In this document: positions 45,291 through 57,200 of the stretch, piece after piece
Layout: every line of letters begins with the position of its first letter
How positions within the stretch are numbered: position 1 is the first letter of the stretch
Source: Branchiostoma floridae
Taxonomy: Eukaryota; Chordata; Leptocardii; Amphioxiformes; Branchiostomatidae
NCBI RefSeq assembly: GCF_000003815.2
Contig: NW_023365881.1
Coordinates: forward strand, 288,689 to 352,688
Reading direction: 5' to 3'
Length of the DNA: 64,000 bases
Position numbers and translations under genes: made by a program
The notes under the pieces: generated by a model
Databases searched by the model: none
Told to the model about the DNA's origin: nothing
Seen by the model: the letters and a program-made list of their open reading frames with translations, nothing else

Positions 45291-48160
45291 CAGCTGCTCC
45301 AGACCCTCGCGATTTCGCCAGGCCTATTGTCAGCTCCTCTCAATTCAACCCCTGATTGCAAAGACAGCGCAATCGGCCTACCCAATTAAAAAAAAAACTA
45401 TGAATCTTTGCAATGCACATTATAACCCAACGAAAACTGTAAGTTGAAGTGAACTGATTGACACTGATGAGCTGAGATGAGCTGCAGTTTAGTACTGAAC
45501 AGTAAGATGACAGTTGTACACGGCGGAACACTTCAGCATTCATCTCCTGTACATGTCTAGTAGAGCCATACGTGTATTACAGCACCGTTAGGGTTATAGT
45601 GACTTATGGTATACTGCACCTTACGGGGTGACATTCCCTTTAGTAGTTGCATTGGTTAATGCAGGAATTCAGAAGGCCGTTCTGAATGACATAGCCAGCC
45701 GTCATGCACCATGTGAAAATAATGCGCGACCAAATACAGCACTTGAATGCCGATTGTACGCCCTCTGTTCTGCCCTCTGCTGTCCAAGGCCATGGTCTCA
45801 CATATGGTACGGGAAGGCCCGCAGACGACGTGCTTGTCATGTCAACATTGCAGTACTCCCACTACCTGATAAGTGTCGTATGGCGGTGAGGCTTGATATT
45901 GAGAGTACGCGAACATGTCATGTACTTGAGCGGTATCAAAGGCATACGCCATCGCTATCAACGGCTTCTACGGTACACATAGGTAAGAACAACATTTTCG
46001 TCATTTCTGCATATAAACCTATTTGCTTGTTAGATGCAGACAAGATTGTAATATCGCACAGGTGAGGTCTTAACACATAACAGTGAGTGGGGACACTCAA
46101 ATAACATACCGTGGTCTCTTTGCCCGTGTACCACAGAACACTGCTGGAATTTATTTGAAACCTCAATATTGATGTACAATATGTACAAGAGGCAGTTATC
46201 TGACGTGTATAATGCTGTTTGTGAAGCATTTGATAACGCCATGTGAAACTGTGTGTGTGTCAGGACCTATAAATGGTCAGTGTCAAGCGGTGCTGCGCAC
46301 TTACATCTTTAGCGTGTGCTCGGCGCGCGACGTGTTACAAGAACCATGTGTGGCTCCAGGCCAGTTAGCCTTGATACCAGTCTGTTTCTAGGGCGTACAC
46401 AGGCCATTTCTTCGGCTGAAAGGCTAGCAATGTCACCGAAGGTGTTTTATAACAGGTCCCTGAGTTGGACCCCGAGACGGAGGAGGCAGTAGAGATCAGC
46501 TCCAATACTAGTACGTGGCCACTACTGTGGTTACTGTTGCACTTCTCTTGTGACAGGACTAGTAGTATCTCCTTGGCTCTAGGGTCAACATGCACCAGGG
46601 AAATTCTACAACAGGCTTCCCGAGTTTAATAGATCCGTACGATAAACATTATCGAGATCAGGGGCCTGCTTCCAGGCTAGGAGGATACATGAAATACATA
46701 CACAAGAATCGTATTCTACTGTATAACGACCGTTGGGAGCGAAACCTAACAAGGCTGGACTCCAGGCTATCCCCGGACTCTGGCATCGAGTACAGCTTTA
46801 CGTTACAAACCGGGATGTCTGCGTGACATAACCATGTTAGGCAACAACAGCGCATCAGTATACTAGCAACCATGGCAAACCTTCCCTATTTAAACCGGCT
46901 TACAGCCCCTGGCGCTTAACGTCTGTGTGACATGCTTGGGATTTCAAAACGACATATGGAAAGGATTGCGTTTAAAACGGTCTTAAACGTTTTGAATGTG
47001 TTGTCGACATGTCATGTTACATTGCGTGCTGTAATGCATATGTCAAGATAAGTAAGGAAGATGGTAAGCTTTACATTGCACAAATGTTTTCCGAATTGTG
47101 CTTGTAATTTATTATGAGTACTTTTCATATCTTACAATTGTGCAGTAAAGACAGTCTTAAACGTTTAATGAATGAATGAATGAATAAAGACCTTTATAGT
47201 AAATATATACCCACTAGGTTCAGTACAGGTCGCAACAAAATGATAGTTGACAAATACATGGGATATTTACAATGTCAACCGACGCAAGGATTCTATTGTA
47301 CTCGAATACTAAGTGAATTCGACTTCTTATCGCTTCGTTCTGATACTGAAAATGTAGGAACATATATGCTTTGCAATAAAAGGTTTGTCTAAATTTATGA
47401 GTAATATGAATTTGTCTGTATTACTGTGGTATATTAAGTGGGAAAACATAGGTTCTATCAATCTATAGATTTAATATCTTAACAACAATTAACTGTCAGA
47501 TCGCGACAATTGACCATGACACGTTGGCACTGAAAACGTTTAAGGGATTCTGTCACCTGGTTACCGAGTGATTTACTTGAAGCGACTTAAATGTCGATAT
47601 TGAATGTTATCATTCCCGACATGCCCTGGGCGTGAGAATGGGGTCTTGTTTTGACTGTGGCCGGCCTTGACAGAGCGAGCAGCTGACATGTCGGACTTGT
47701 ACGTGTTCGGGCATCGGGTGTGTACTGAGTACGGGATAAAACTTGATCAGTATAACCACAACAGACAGAAATTGTCTGGCTAGATTTAAAGACATAGTCC
47801 TAAACAGACATTAAATGCAAAAATGGACGTGCCTCTTTCGACTCCTTTCGCCCCCATACACAGTTGGCCATGCATAGCCATAGGGAGTGATAAAGATTTT
47901 CGGAAAATATAATAAGTAAAAGCAAATTTTACAAGTTTTGTTTGGGCGCCGATTGGTATGTGTAAGGCAAGCAAAAACAACAGCTGGAAAACTGGAGAAC
48001 TGACCGAATCTAGAACATGAAGTAGAGATAAACAGACGCAGAAGAGACATGATTTACTCTTTACGGGGCAATAATGTATTGATTACCTGGTCTCGACTTT
48101 AGACAAACGTTAGAAATCACAACCATGTGCATTACTAGCCCCGTCCTAAGCTCTGCTTGG
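45291..48160. other. Non-coding stretch with MITE fragments
   Basis: No gene is supported; open frames lack motifs. A half copy of the 48165-48372 MITE (TTGATACCAGTCTGTTTCTA, TACACAGGCC) lies at about 46372-46425. A short (AATG)n run is at about 47166-47184. Confidence 0.4.
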
Positions 48161-48164
48161 AGAA

Positions 48165-48372
48165 TACTAGACTCAGTCTGGATAACGGATTTTTTCCAGG
48201 GCCTGAACAGGCCAGCTCCTCGGCTCTATAAACTACGTGCTAACATGACCCCAGGAAATTTTACTAGAGTCTACAAACTGTGGTTAAGTTTCCTTGGGGC
48301 ATTTTGGTCCTACAGCCGAGAAGCTGGCCTGTGTAGGCCCTGGAAACAGTCTGGTATCCAGGCTACCCAAAG
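48165..48372. mobile_element. MITE with ends of the TAGCCTGGATACCAGAC family
   Basis: The right end, read inward, is TAGCCTGGATACCAGACTGT then TTCCAGGGCC. The left end (GTCTGGATAACGG, TTTCCAGGGCCTGAACAGGC) is its imperfect inverse. Arms span about 48174-48235 and 48311-48366. Half copies occur at about 2926 and 46372. Confidence 0.65.
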
Positions 48373-48607
48373 TACTACCATAACTGTCTTATCAAGCCTA
48401 CTAACTAGTTTGAGATGTCCCACACGTCGGTTAGCCGGACACGCGAGGACCCGTTATCAGTCCGCTGCGTGTGCGGTGTCTGTGTTGATGTTTACACTAG
48501 ATGGTAGNNNNNNNNNNNNNNNNNNNNNNNNNNNNNNNNNNNNNNNNNNNNNNNNNNNNNNNNNNNNNNNNNNNNNNNNNNNNNNNNNNNNNNNNNNNNN
48601 NNNNNNN

Positions 48608-48850
48608 CGTTATTATGTGTATCCTCGTTTCACACACACGCGCGCGCACACACACACACAGACATAGGTACACATACACACGCACACACACACACACACA
48701 CACAGGCACAATAATAATACACACACACACACGGACCACATACACAAACTGTCACACGCACACAAACACACTATCACTCACACACTCTCTCACACATACA
48801 GGTACGCATACACTCACATTCAGAGACAAGCACACTCACACAAACACACT
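48608..48850. repeat. (CA)n microsatellite adjoining a scaffold gap
   Basis: Long runs of CACACA with interruptions begin just after the N run ending at 48607. Repeat length probably caused the gap. Confidence 0.9.
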
Positions 48851-49019
48851 GTTATTTGTAACAAATTTGATTGTACTACAACATAATCTTAGTCGATACG
48901 GGTACGTCTATCCATCTATTGCCAATGCTTTTTATATTATACTGATTACTACTAACTGGGGTAAGCCTACGAAGCTACCTCTTGGCGTACGATAATGTGC
49001 GTTTTCCCTATATAAACAG

Positions 49020-50109
49020 ATACACCATACCGAAAGACACCCTCGTCTTCGGCGGCCAGTGGCCGGTTCATCACGACCCGGGCCTGTTCCCTGACCCGGA
49101 CAGGTTCGACCCCGGGCGGTTCATCGGTAGTGACGGGAAGTACAAGAAGGACGAGCACATGATGCCCTTTTCCATGGGTACGTGTGGCATGTGAACTATA
49201 ATTTAAACTAGCTATACTGGAACAGTAGAAGCCCGAATGTTATTGCAATAAATTGGTTTCTACTGCACTTCCTTTTGCTTTTGGACGTAAGAATCTGTAC
49301 TTGTTACAAAAGTTGAAATCGAAGAACTCGTACATCGTTGAAGTATTTGGGGGGAATTTCTTGCTTCATAAAATATATTGTGGATCCACTAGGCACTCTT
49401 TAAGCTTTTGTGCCTTCTTTATTTGCTTTTTGGACAGACGGGGACAATGTGGCACTACACTCAAGTTAGTAAGTTATTCTAGCAGTGCCACACATGAGTG
49501 TACACAGTAGTCTTTTTCCTCCCCGACCGAAGTCACGTATCCATTTTTACACCTGGGTGAAGTGAGGAAGGTCGTGTTAAGTGCCATTCCCAAGGGCACA
49601 ACGTCGGGGGTACGGCGAGTATTGAACTCGTGACCAGTTAAACTCTCTACCAGTTATGCCACACACGACGCCATTTGTGCCTTTATGTGAGAGACGTTGG
49701 CCCGGGCCCGTGCCAATCCAGCGTTCCCACCCTCCAAGTCTGTTGTTGCACTGTTTCCCGCCACCTGGGCCAACATTGAACCCAGACCAGCGGGAACAAA
49801 CTCATACACACACCATGACAAACAAACAAACGAGCAAACAAACTGAAAACAACATCTCCGTTTTCATTGAGTTAAAAAAAAACACGCACGCTGCCTCAAC
49901 TTATAATTTTGTTGTTGTTGTTTCCAGGGCCACGTACCTGTGTGGGTAAACCTTTGGCCGAGGTGGAAGTGTTTCTGCTGTTCACCTTCCTCTTCCAGCG
50001 TTTCAACTTTGAGCTGCCAGACGGCGCTCGTACACCATCTGCTGAAGGCATTATGGGGATTACTCTGGCACCAGCGCCGTATGAACTCGTTGCTATTCCG
50101 CGTGATTGA
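49020..50109 (+). CDS. Cytochrome P450, last two exons only
   Basis: The model is join(49020..49177, 49928..50109). The penultimate exon follows acceptor TATAAACAG and encodes YTIPKDTLVFGGQWPVHHDP, FPDPDRFDPGRF (the PERF-like region) and PFSMG. It ends ATGG|GTACGT. The last exon after TTTCCAG supplies PRTCVGKPLAE, completing the haem-binding loop FxxGxRxCxG whose cysteine ligates the iron. It ends with ELVAIPRD and a TGA at 50107-50109. The motif style suits a CYP2-clan microsomal enzyme, which would oxidise a small molecule at the endoplasmic reticulum. Helix I, the ExxR motif and the N-terminus are not visible upstream. They may lie in the gap at 48508-48607, farther away, or be absent (gene remnant). 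Confidence 0.75.
49520..49672 (-). mobile_element. tRNA-derived SINE (copy 3) in the P450 intron
   Basis: On the minus strand TGGCATAACTGGTAGAG (box A-like), GAGTTCAATACT (box B-like), GTTGTGCCCTTGGGAATGGC and ACTTCACCCAGGTGTAAAAA follow in order, matching copy 2. Confidence 0.7.
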
Positions 50110-50501
50110 AAATCCGGTATTAGCTTCGCCAAGAAGGCAGCATAGCTCAAGAAGTTTAAAATTTATTATTTCTGGTAGATGTTGGAGTGGTCGGTTCCTG
50201 TCGGCTTTCCATGGCATTGCAGCAGACATTTCGGTTTTAATATCTCGAGCTCGTGTTCCAGACAAGCTATTGTCATTATTTTTGCACGGTAGACTATAGC
50301 CCTTGTTTGTGATCTCATTAAAAACAACCTGTACTGCTAAAGTTAAATGTAACATTCCGCAAATGGGTTGGCGAGACTGAGCTACATGTACTTTAAAGTC
50401 AATATGTTAAAAGTAGACTGATACTTAAAGCGTTTTCAAAAGATGCAACATTAGCATTTTGATAGTTTAAAGGGATTTATTCTTCATCATAACAGCTATG
50501 T
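50110..50501. other. P450 3' UTR and flank
   Basis: No further gene is seen. The stretch leads into the left copy of the flanking duplication. Confidence 0.4.
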
Positions 50502-50604
50502 AGATATTGTGAAGCTAGTAAGAATGTCAGAAATTGCATACACAGTGACAATACTACGATATTAAATGAAGGGGTATATCAGTATGATGATGTATATCAG
50601 TATA
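50502..50604. repeat. Left copy of the 102-103 base flanking duplication
   Basis: AGATATTGTGAAGCTAGTAA to GTATATCAGTATA is repeated without visible difference at 63622-63724, immediately outside the two LTRs. Confidence 0.95.
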
Positions 50605-51486
50605 TGTAAGGATAGATTTATTGAGATAGTAGGGTTGCTTCCGCAAGTAACCGTGAAACATTGTTATTCTCTAGAGTGGCCGGGAAGCAATGATTACCAC
50701 CAGACCAGCGGGTCGAGCACCCCTGTAGTGAATTAGCTTTGGAACTCGTCGGCCCTACTGTACTCGGGGGATCGACGGAGATAGTTAACCTAAGAGGTTG
50801 TATGTCAAGGGAACATATGTTATAGAGGTCACGGGACCTGTCACTTGTACTTAAGAAGCTGCGACGGTAGCACTTGGGAAAGCCCCTAGCGTTCCTTGTT
50901 TGTTTTGGATATCAACTACTTGTCGAACACTGCTCATGCTCAAAAGACGCTGACTGATATTATTGATTATTGCGAGGACCAAATTGGGGAAGTCCCGTAT
51001 CCCACATTTACCGGTTGCAAAGGACACGAACCCATCACCAATTATCCAAAGGTTGGGGCCAAATTCACTATTAATGGGACTTTTATTAGAGGAAAAGCGA
51101 GTTAACCACGATTTCTGCTTCGAAATGTCCGTCAAAACTGACAGTAAGAACTCAAAATGATAAATGAGAAATACCAAAACCGATTTATGTTGACCAATGG
51201 CCGATTGCATTTTATATCGTTTCGGACCAAATTTGGGTGGAGGCGGACACCAAAATCTAGGAAATAAAAGTTGGGAAACACTTAGCAAGAACAAGAGTTT
51301 TTGGGCCTAAGGGCCACACACTGCCTCGCCTGAAGAATCTGTCCACGACTTGAGCAGTTCTGGAACTTTGTAGGACTTACATCCTGCTTTCCCGGGAGCT
51401 ACCATACCGCAGAGACTTTCTGGAACTGTCGGTGATGATCTGAATAAACCCCGGTGATCGAACATTTTGCGGGCCCCGGCCTTTCA
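50605..51486 (+). repeat. 5' LTR (882 bases)
   Basis: It begins TGTAAGGATAGA and ends GGCCCCGGCCTTTCA. The offset to the 3' LTR is a constant 12136 bases at both ends. Open frames inside it are repeated identically in the 3' LTR and are not taken as genes. Confidence 0.95.
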
Positions 51487-51657
51487 CTCGAGTCGACACA
51501 GCAGGTGGTGGCTCTAGAGACTTTGTCCTAGGGCCTCCGTGAGGATCGTCAGAGAGCAGACTACTCCTGGCTACCTTACATGTGGCGCGAGCGACCAGGA
51601 TTTCGACCTGACGTTACGGGAAGAAGACAAAGCCGGACTAGAAGATACAGTTCACCA

Positions 51658-51676
51658 TGGTGAGAGAACAAGAATC
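51658..51676 (+). other. Possible short leader exon
   Basis: CACCATGG (a strong initiation context, ATG at 51658) is followed after six codons by CAG|GTGAGT, a good donor after about 51676. Unspliced, this frame stops at 51745. A spliced subgenomic RNA is conceivable. This is inference only. Confidence 0.3.
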
Positions 51677-51771
51677 AGGTGAGTGGACTTTTTTGTGGGG
51701 TGGCAGAGTGCCATGCGGCCTTGGCCCGGTCCGCTGTAAATTGTAGGTAGCAATTGTGATAGGAAAGGTGA

Positions 51772-52119
51772 ATGACGTTGGCTCCGTGGAGTACGCTGTT
51801 AGCGCCGTTAGAACATATCGCAGAAGTACAGAAGGTGATAGACATAGGGATAATAAACAAGGGATTCCACGTTATTGAGCAGTTCGAAACAATTCTGGGA
51901 GAAACGTCCGAGCACAAAGTATACTGGTTTGCCCTCCCGGACCAGTTGAAGTTCGTATGGGCAGAATTGAAATGCAAGGGGATACATTGTAGTACATACA
52001 TCGAAACAGGGCTTAAAGTTGTGCCCATTTCGACAACGGCGTACCCGTTTGAGCGAGCCCCGAATATTAAATTGGTAGATGAAGTACCTCAATGTCGATA
52101 CCTGCTGGGAACATACTGA
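51772..52119 (+). CDS. Pre-gag accessory ORF 1 (115 residues), function unknown
   Basis: ATG at 51772, stop at 52117-52119. The product shows no family I recognise. It resembles the next ORF in its central part: here EQFETILGETSEHKVYWF, then ETGLKVVPIS. There RQREAVQFSAGSRNVVVWF, then RVGLVALPPN. A shared pattern of a hydrophobic VYWF or VVWF strand about 30 residues before GLK/GLV suggests the same fold and an origin by tandem duplication. It sits between the 5' LTR and gag, where Gypsy elements normally have untranslated leader. Confidence 0.5.
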   Translation: MTLAPWSTLLAPLEHIAEVQKVIDIGIINKGFHVIEQFETILGETSEHKVYWFALPDQLKFVWAELKCKGIHCSTYIETGLKVVPISTTAYPFERAPNIKLVDEVPQCRYLLGTY

Positions 52120-52424
52120 TTCCGCTGAGACACGGGTCCGAGAGTGACATAGAGTGGGCGTGTGGGTTCGCTAGGACTTTTGGCTATCGATTCCTGAGGC
52201 AGAGAGAGGCAGTTCAATTCTCCGCAGGAAGCAGAAATGTTGTAGTGTGGTTTTCGCACCCGTACGAGCTTCAGATGACGAGTCGCCGGTTGAGTGAGAT
52301 GAATGTTGGGCATGAGGTGTTTATGAGAGTAGGACTTGTGGCACTGCCACCAAACGAAGAGACACTGCCAGCGGCCACGCGTACTGTAACGATCGTTAAT
52401 GTCCCCAGAGTGTCCAGTTCGTAG
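52092..52424 (+). CDS. Pre-gag accessory ORF 2 (110 residues), overlaps ORF 1
   Basis: The ATG at 52092 overlaps the end of ORF 1 by 28 bases in another frame; the stop is at 52422-52424. It is apparently a diverged paralogue of ORF 1 (see there). The overlap would allow coupled re-initiation of translation, but this is not shown. There is no membrane segment and no known motif. Confidence 0.5.
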   Translation: MSIPAGNILIPLRHGSESDIEWACGFARTFGYRFLRQREAVQFSAGSRNVVVWFSHPYELQMTSRRLSEMNVGHEVFMRVGLVALPPNEETLPAATRTVTIVNVPRVSSS

Positions 52425-52678
52425 ATAGACAGTTGTAGTACCTGACGTTAGAGTTGATTTTTATGGAATATCTATGTACTAGTTGGTTGAGCAGGCAAGG
52501 AACTAAATAGGATAGACTGTTGAGGCAGACAGGTCGCGGTTTATTTGACTTCGAGTATTTTTGTTGATTGTTTTACTTTTTGCCTCTGTCGTGTTTCGAT
52601 TCTTGCGTTATCGATCCAAATTTGTGGCTGTCAGAGGCGAGTCTTGAAAGTGTAGGCAGGCCGGCAAATCATTGTAAG

Positions 52679-54232
52679 ATGTCTACGGAACAGAAAAAAG
52701 GGAGTGAAACCAGCAAGGGAGGGGATGTAAAGGTGTCAACCCCCGCGACCCGACCCAAACCAAGTATTGCTGAGGTCGAGTCTCCGTTCTCCCAAGCCGC
52801 GCAACTTAGGGCATATCTTGGGCGCACTTCGACGTCGAGTGTAGCGGGGGCATCGAATAGCACGCCCGTAGTGACATTTCCGCGTTTTGCTTTAAGGGAC
52901 AGCCCCGCTTCACCGTCGATTAGTGATTTTAGCCTCGCAGGAGTAAGCCAGATAGATGGTCAGGCGGGAGGCTCTACTCCCATTTATGTGCCCTCGGGTT
53001 CGGCCACGCCATCATGGGCTTCGGTGACGGTATCGCAGACGGACCCGTCCGAAACACAGTCCGTCGCGACGTCCGTTACCGGGGCGACGGCCGTTTCCAC
53101 CTCACAGCAGGGGGGCGGGCACCAATTACCGAACGGGGCCCCTACATTGCCAGGGGCACCGGGGACTCCACAGCTGGGGTTGGGACAGTCGGTCCTCTCC
53201 TTGCCTCCGCCGACGGTCGTGGTACAGCAGGAGAAAAATTTGACGAAATTCTCTGGCAGGGACCCCGCCAGTTCGTTTGAGGACTGGTGGGAGGAGGCCC
53301 AGATTTCGTTCGGCTCGTGGGGTACCCCGCCTGAGCAGCAGGCCCATCTAGTCTTGCGAAGCTTAGAGGGGGATGCCAAACGTGAGGTGGCCTGCCTCTC
53401 GTCGCGGGAGAAGACGAGTATTGACACTATAATCCGCGTGTTGAGGGACGCGTATAGAGACACAGCTCCCTGCACGACCTTGTTGTCCGAGTTCTATCGG
53501 CGGGAACAAGGACCGGACGAGTCATATCGCGACTATGCCCTCGCTCTGCAGGGCCTGGCACACAGAGCAGAGCAGAAGCGGCCGGGCATATTAACAGACC
53601 AGGACAGGGCCCTCCGCGATAAGTTTATTGCCGGGCTTCGGGATAGGCACCTGAGTAGGCATCTAGAAGCGCATGTTCGGCAACGCCGCGAATGCACGTT
53701 CATGGATATCCGACTGGAAGTCAGGGGGCTTACAGGGGGGCGATCACCCGTAAAAGAAGCCAGCTCCAGGGGCGCCTGCGCGTCCACTGACTCCCAGGGG
53801 ACGGCGGACACGTCGTATAGATATTACCAAGGTCAGGAAGATTTAAGACGTGAAATTCGAGAACTACGCGCGCAGAACGAGGCCCTAATCCGGACGAACG
53901 AGGCCCTGGCCCGTAGACCCGAGCAGTATGAGCAGTATAACGTGCCGCGTCCTGGCCCTAGTGGCGCTAGGTCGGGGCGCCAAGGCCCAAATCGATTCGG
54001 ATGGGACCGCCGTCCGAACGAACGTGACCAGCGGTACCCAAGGTATCGCTACGCCGAAGACGGGCGGCCAATCTGTCGTCTGTGTGATGAGGTCGGGCAC
54101 ATTGGGCGCGATTGCCGCCAGTATGGCGCCGCTCGTCCGGATTCCGCCATTGGTACGCCGAGGGGCTCGAGTGAGTCCTCTAGCAGTCAGAGCGTAGCGC
54201 CGCAGGGCGGCCAGCAGGGCTCGCCAAACTAG
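52679..54232 (+). CDS. gag: Gag polyprotein
   Basis: The likely start is the ATG at 52679 (MSTEQKKGSE), although the frame is open farther upstream. The product has 517 residues. A low-complexity Ser/Thr/Gly/Pro-rich N-terminal part (about 52740-53230) is followed by a capsid-like region: KFSGRDPASSFEDWWEEAQI, then RDAYRDTAPCTTLLSEFYRR, and LRDKFIAGLRD. A glutamate/arginine-rich helix precedes a CCHC zinc knuckle CRLCDEVGHIGRDC (54074-54115), used for RNA binding. The stop at 54230-54232 follows CCAAAC and lies inside the open pol frame. Gag forms the cytoplasmic particle of the retrotransposon. Confidence 0.88.
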   Translation: MSTEQKKGSETSKGGDVKVSTPATRPKPSIAEVESPFSQAAQLRAYLGRTSTSSVAGASNSTPVVTFPRFALRDSPASPSISDFSLAGVSQIDGQAGGSTPIYVPSGSATPSWASVTVSQTDPSETQSVATSVTGATAVSTSQQGGGHQLPNGAPTLPGAPGTPQLGLGQSVLSLPPPTVVVQQEKNLTKFSGRDPASSFEDWWEEAQISFGSWGTPPEQQAHLVLRSLEGDAKREVACLSSREKTSIDTIIRVLRDAYRDTAPCTTLLSEFYRREQGPDESYRDYALALQGLAHRAEQKRPGILTDQDRALRDKFIAGLRDRHLSRHLEAHVRQRRECTFMDIRLEVRGLTGGRSPVKEASSRGACASTDSQGTADTSYRYYQGQEDLRREIRELRAQNEALIRTNEALARRPEQYEQYNVPRPGPSGARSGRQGPNRFGWDRRPNERDQRYPRYRYAEDGRPICRLCDEVGHIGRDCRQYGAARPDSAIGTPRGSSESSSSQSVAPQGGQQGSPN

Positions 54233-57200
54233 GGGTCTCCGCCGGGGAGGGGCACCGGACGGAGGAAACTAATGAAGATAGGCCCCAAGCTACAGGTAGA
54301 ATAGGTTCGGGTGCCGCGAGTGTTTATAGTTACACTAACAACTCCCCGCGATTAGTAAGCTCGCTGACTTCACGGACGGTTGGGGGGAGTTTGACGGCCA
54401 ACGTAAAATTTGCAGGGAAAGAAATGCGTTGTTTATTAGACACAGGCTCTATGGTAACCATAATGGCACGGGATTGTTTCGAAAATAATTTTGGCACCGA
54501 AGGGAAAGATTTGTCCCGTGACACTTCGTGGGTAAGGGTGACTGCGATGAATGGACTAGAACTGGATTTCCTAGGTTATGTAGAAATGGACGTAGAAGTA
54601 ATGGGCCACGTCATACCACAGCGGGGGGTCCTAGTAGCAGAAAATATTCCTAGCTGGGCCGGTTCAGTAGTGTTAGGGATGAATATTATAGGCGAGTGTT
54701 TATCTATCTTGGGAGGGGCCACCGAAGCTCCCCTTACCCTTGACAGCGGAGATAAGGAGGCCCGCGTGTGGGCCCAGGCTTTGAAGGCAGAGGAGAAACG
54801 CAAGCGGTTTACGTCAGCGGAGAACGGGCGTGTTGGGTACGTCTGGGCTCCTCATCGCCAGAAGTTAGTAATTCCCGCCGGTCACGAGGTGGTTATATTT
54901 GGCAGGGCACGCCCGGGACCCGACGGCGCCCCCTATACTGTTTTAGTTGAGCCTCCAGAGCCAGGGACTCTGCCGAAGTCCATACTTGTAGCCCGCAGCT
55001 ATGCTGAGGTGACGGCCGGACGTGTCCCTGTACGGGTAGCTAATGTCGGGGATTGGGATATCACGTTGGGGACCCGTGCTAAATTAGGGGAGCTATTTTT
55101 AGTGGATCGAGTGCCAGAACAGGAACTCGAGGTCGAAGTCAAACTAGGCGATAGGGTAGAAGCTCACGCCCGATTTGTAGACGCAGAGCCGGTGGCAGAC
55201 AGTCCAGTAACTTCGGATAAGGACGCACTGCCAGTAGATGTTGACATTGATGTTACAAAATTGTCCGGCGAACAGAAAGATAAGCTGCAGGGATTATTGA
55301 CAAAACACAAGGCCGTCTTTTCCAAGGATAAGTATGATTTTGGCCATACTAATGTCATTACCCATAGAATTCAGACAGGGGATGCACCACCATCCAGGGA
55401 ACCGTACCGCCGGATTCCCCCTGCCCTTCACCACGAGGTTAAAGCCCATATACAGGCAATGTTAGATCAGGACGTAATTCAGCCTAGCTGCTCCCCTTGG
55501 GCCGCACCAGTCGTTTTAGTTCGGAAGAAGGATGGGAGTTTGCGATTTTGTGTAGATTATAGAAAGTTGAATGCACGCACACACAGAGATGCATTTCCCC
55601 TGCCCAGAATCGAGGAAAGCCTTGACGCGCTGGGCGGGGCACAGCTGTTTTCAACTCTGGACTTAGCCTCGGGATACTGGCAAGTTGAGGTCGACGAAAG
55701 GGACAGAGAAAAGACCGCATTTTGTACCCAATACGGGTTACACGAGTTCAAACGCATGCCCTTTGGCCTTTGCAATGCCCCCTCGACCTTTCAGAGGTTA
55801 ATGCAGCGTTGCCTAGGAGACCAGAATCTCGAAATTCTGTTGATATACCTCGATGACATCATTGTATTTTCTAAGGGCTTCGATGAACATCTGGAGAGGC
55901 TAGACCTAGTGTTCAGCCGTCTGAGTCAGTATGGCTTGAAACTCAAGCCTAATAAGTGCCATCTGTTGCAGACGTCAGTCAAGTACTTAGGTCACGTAGT
56001 GAGTGCAGACGGGGTCGCCACGGATAGCGATAAGGTGGCAGCCCTGCGAGATTGGCCCATACCCAAAACAGTGAAACAAGTTCGTCAGTTTCTGGGGTTC
56101 GCCTCGTACTACCGTCGGTTTGTAGAGTCCTTTGGTAAGATAGCTCGCCCCTTACATGACCTTGTGCGGAAAGACACCCCTTTCGCCTGGACGCCAGCTT
56201 GCCAGACAGCTTTCGATACCCTTCGTGAGAAATTGATGACGTCTCCTTTGTTAGCGTACCCAGATTACTCGAAACCCTTTGTTGTGTACACCGATGCCAG
56301 TAATGATGGCTTAGGTGCAGTCCTAGCTCAGGAACAAGACGGCGTAGAAAGGGTAATAGCTTACGCGAGCCGAGGGCTGAGGCCCGCAGAACGGAACTGG
56401 GATAACTATAGTTCTTTTAAGTTGGAGTTATTAGCATTAAAGTGGGCGATATCCGAGAAATTTAAGGAGCATTTGTTTGGACACGAATTTACAGTATACA
56501 CAGATAATAACCCTTTGGCACACCTGGACACGGCCAAGTTGGGGGCCACCGAACAGCGGTGGGTGGCCCAGTTATCCAGTTTTAATTTTGACGTTAAGTA
56601 TCGGCCAGGAAAGGCTAATGCTAATGCAGACGTACTGTCTAGATTTCCACCACAGGAGGCCCACCTTGCGGCCTTGGGCGCGAGTATGGTGACCCCGAGA
56701 CCCACCAGTAAGAATGTGCGGAAACGTAAGAAACCCCCTGTTCCGGACGACTCGCCGTCAGATTGGGCGGGTCGTACCAAAGTCGAACTAGCTAAATTGC
56801 AGCGAGAAGACCCCATGATTGGCAGGGCGATTCATTACCTGGGCCGAGAAAGACGTCCCACTGACAAAGAACTGGCGAACGAAAACGTAGACACGGGGCG
56901 CCTCTTAAGACAGTGGCCCCGGCTTCATTTAGAGGATGACATCTTGTTCCGATTCGTGTGGGGACAGGGCCGAGCTGATATGTTTAGACAATTAGTGACC
57001 CCCGCCTCTTTACGGGTCGAGTTCCTCGACGCTCTACATGACAGGTATGGGCATATGGGCGTGCCCAGGACCCTAGCGTTGGTGAGGCAAAGGTTCTATT
57101 GGCCGAGTATGCAATCGGATGTGACCACGTGGGTTAGGACATGCGAGCGTTGCTGTTTAAGGAAGACGCCGGTCCCACACATCAGGCCCCCATTAGTTAA

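Noticed and set aside
50851-51294. 147-residue minus-strand ORF in each LTR
   Set aside because: It occurs identically in both LTRs because the LTRs are copies. It has no motif and no coding context.
52984-53475. 163-residue minus-strand ORF within gag
   Set aside because: It is a GC-driven shadow frame opposite a well-supported gag sequence.
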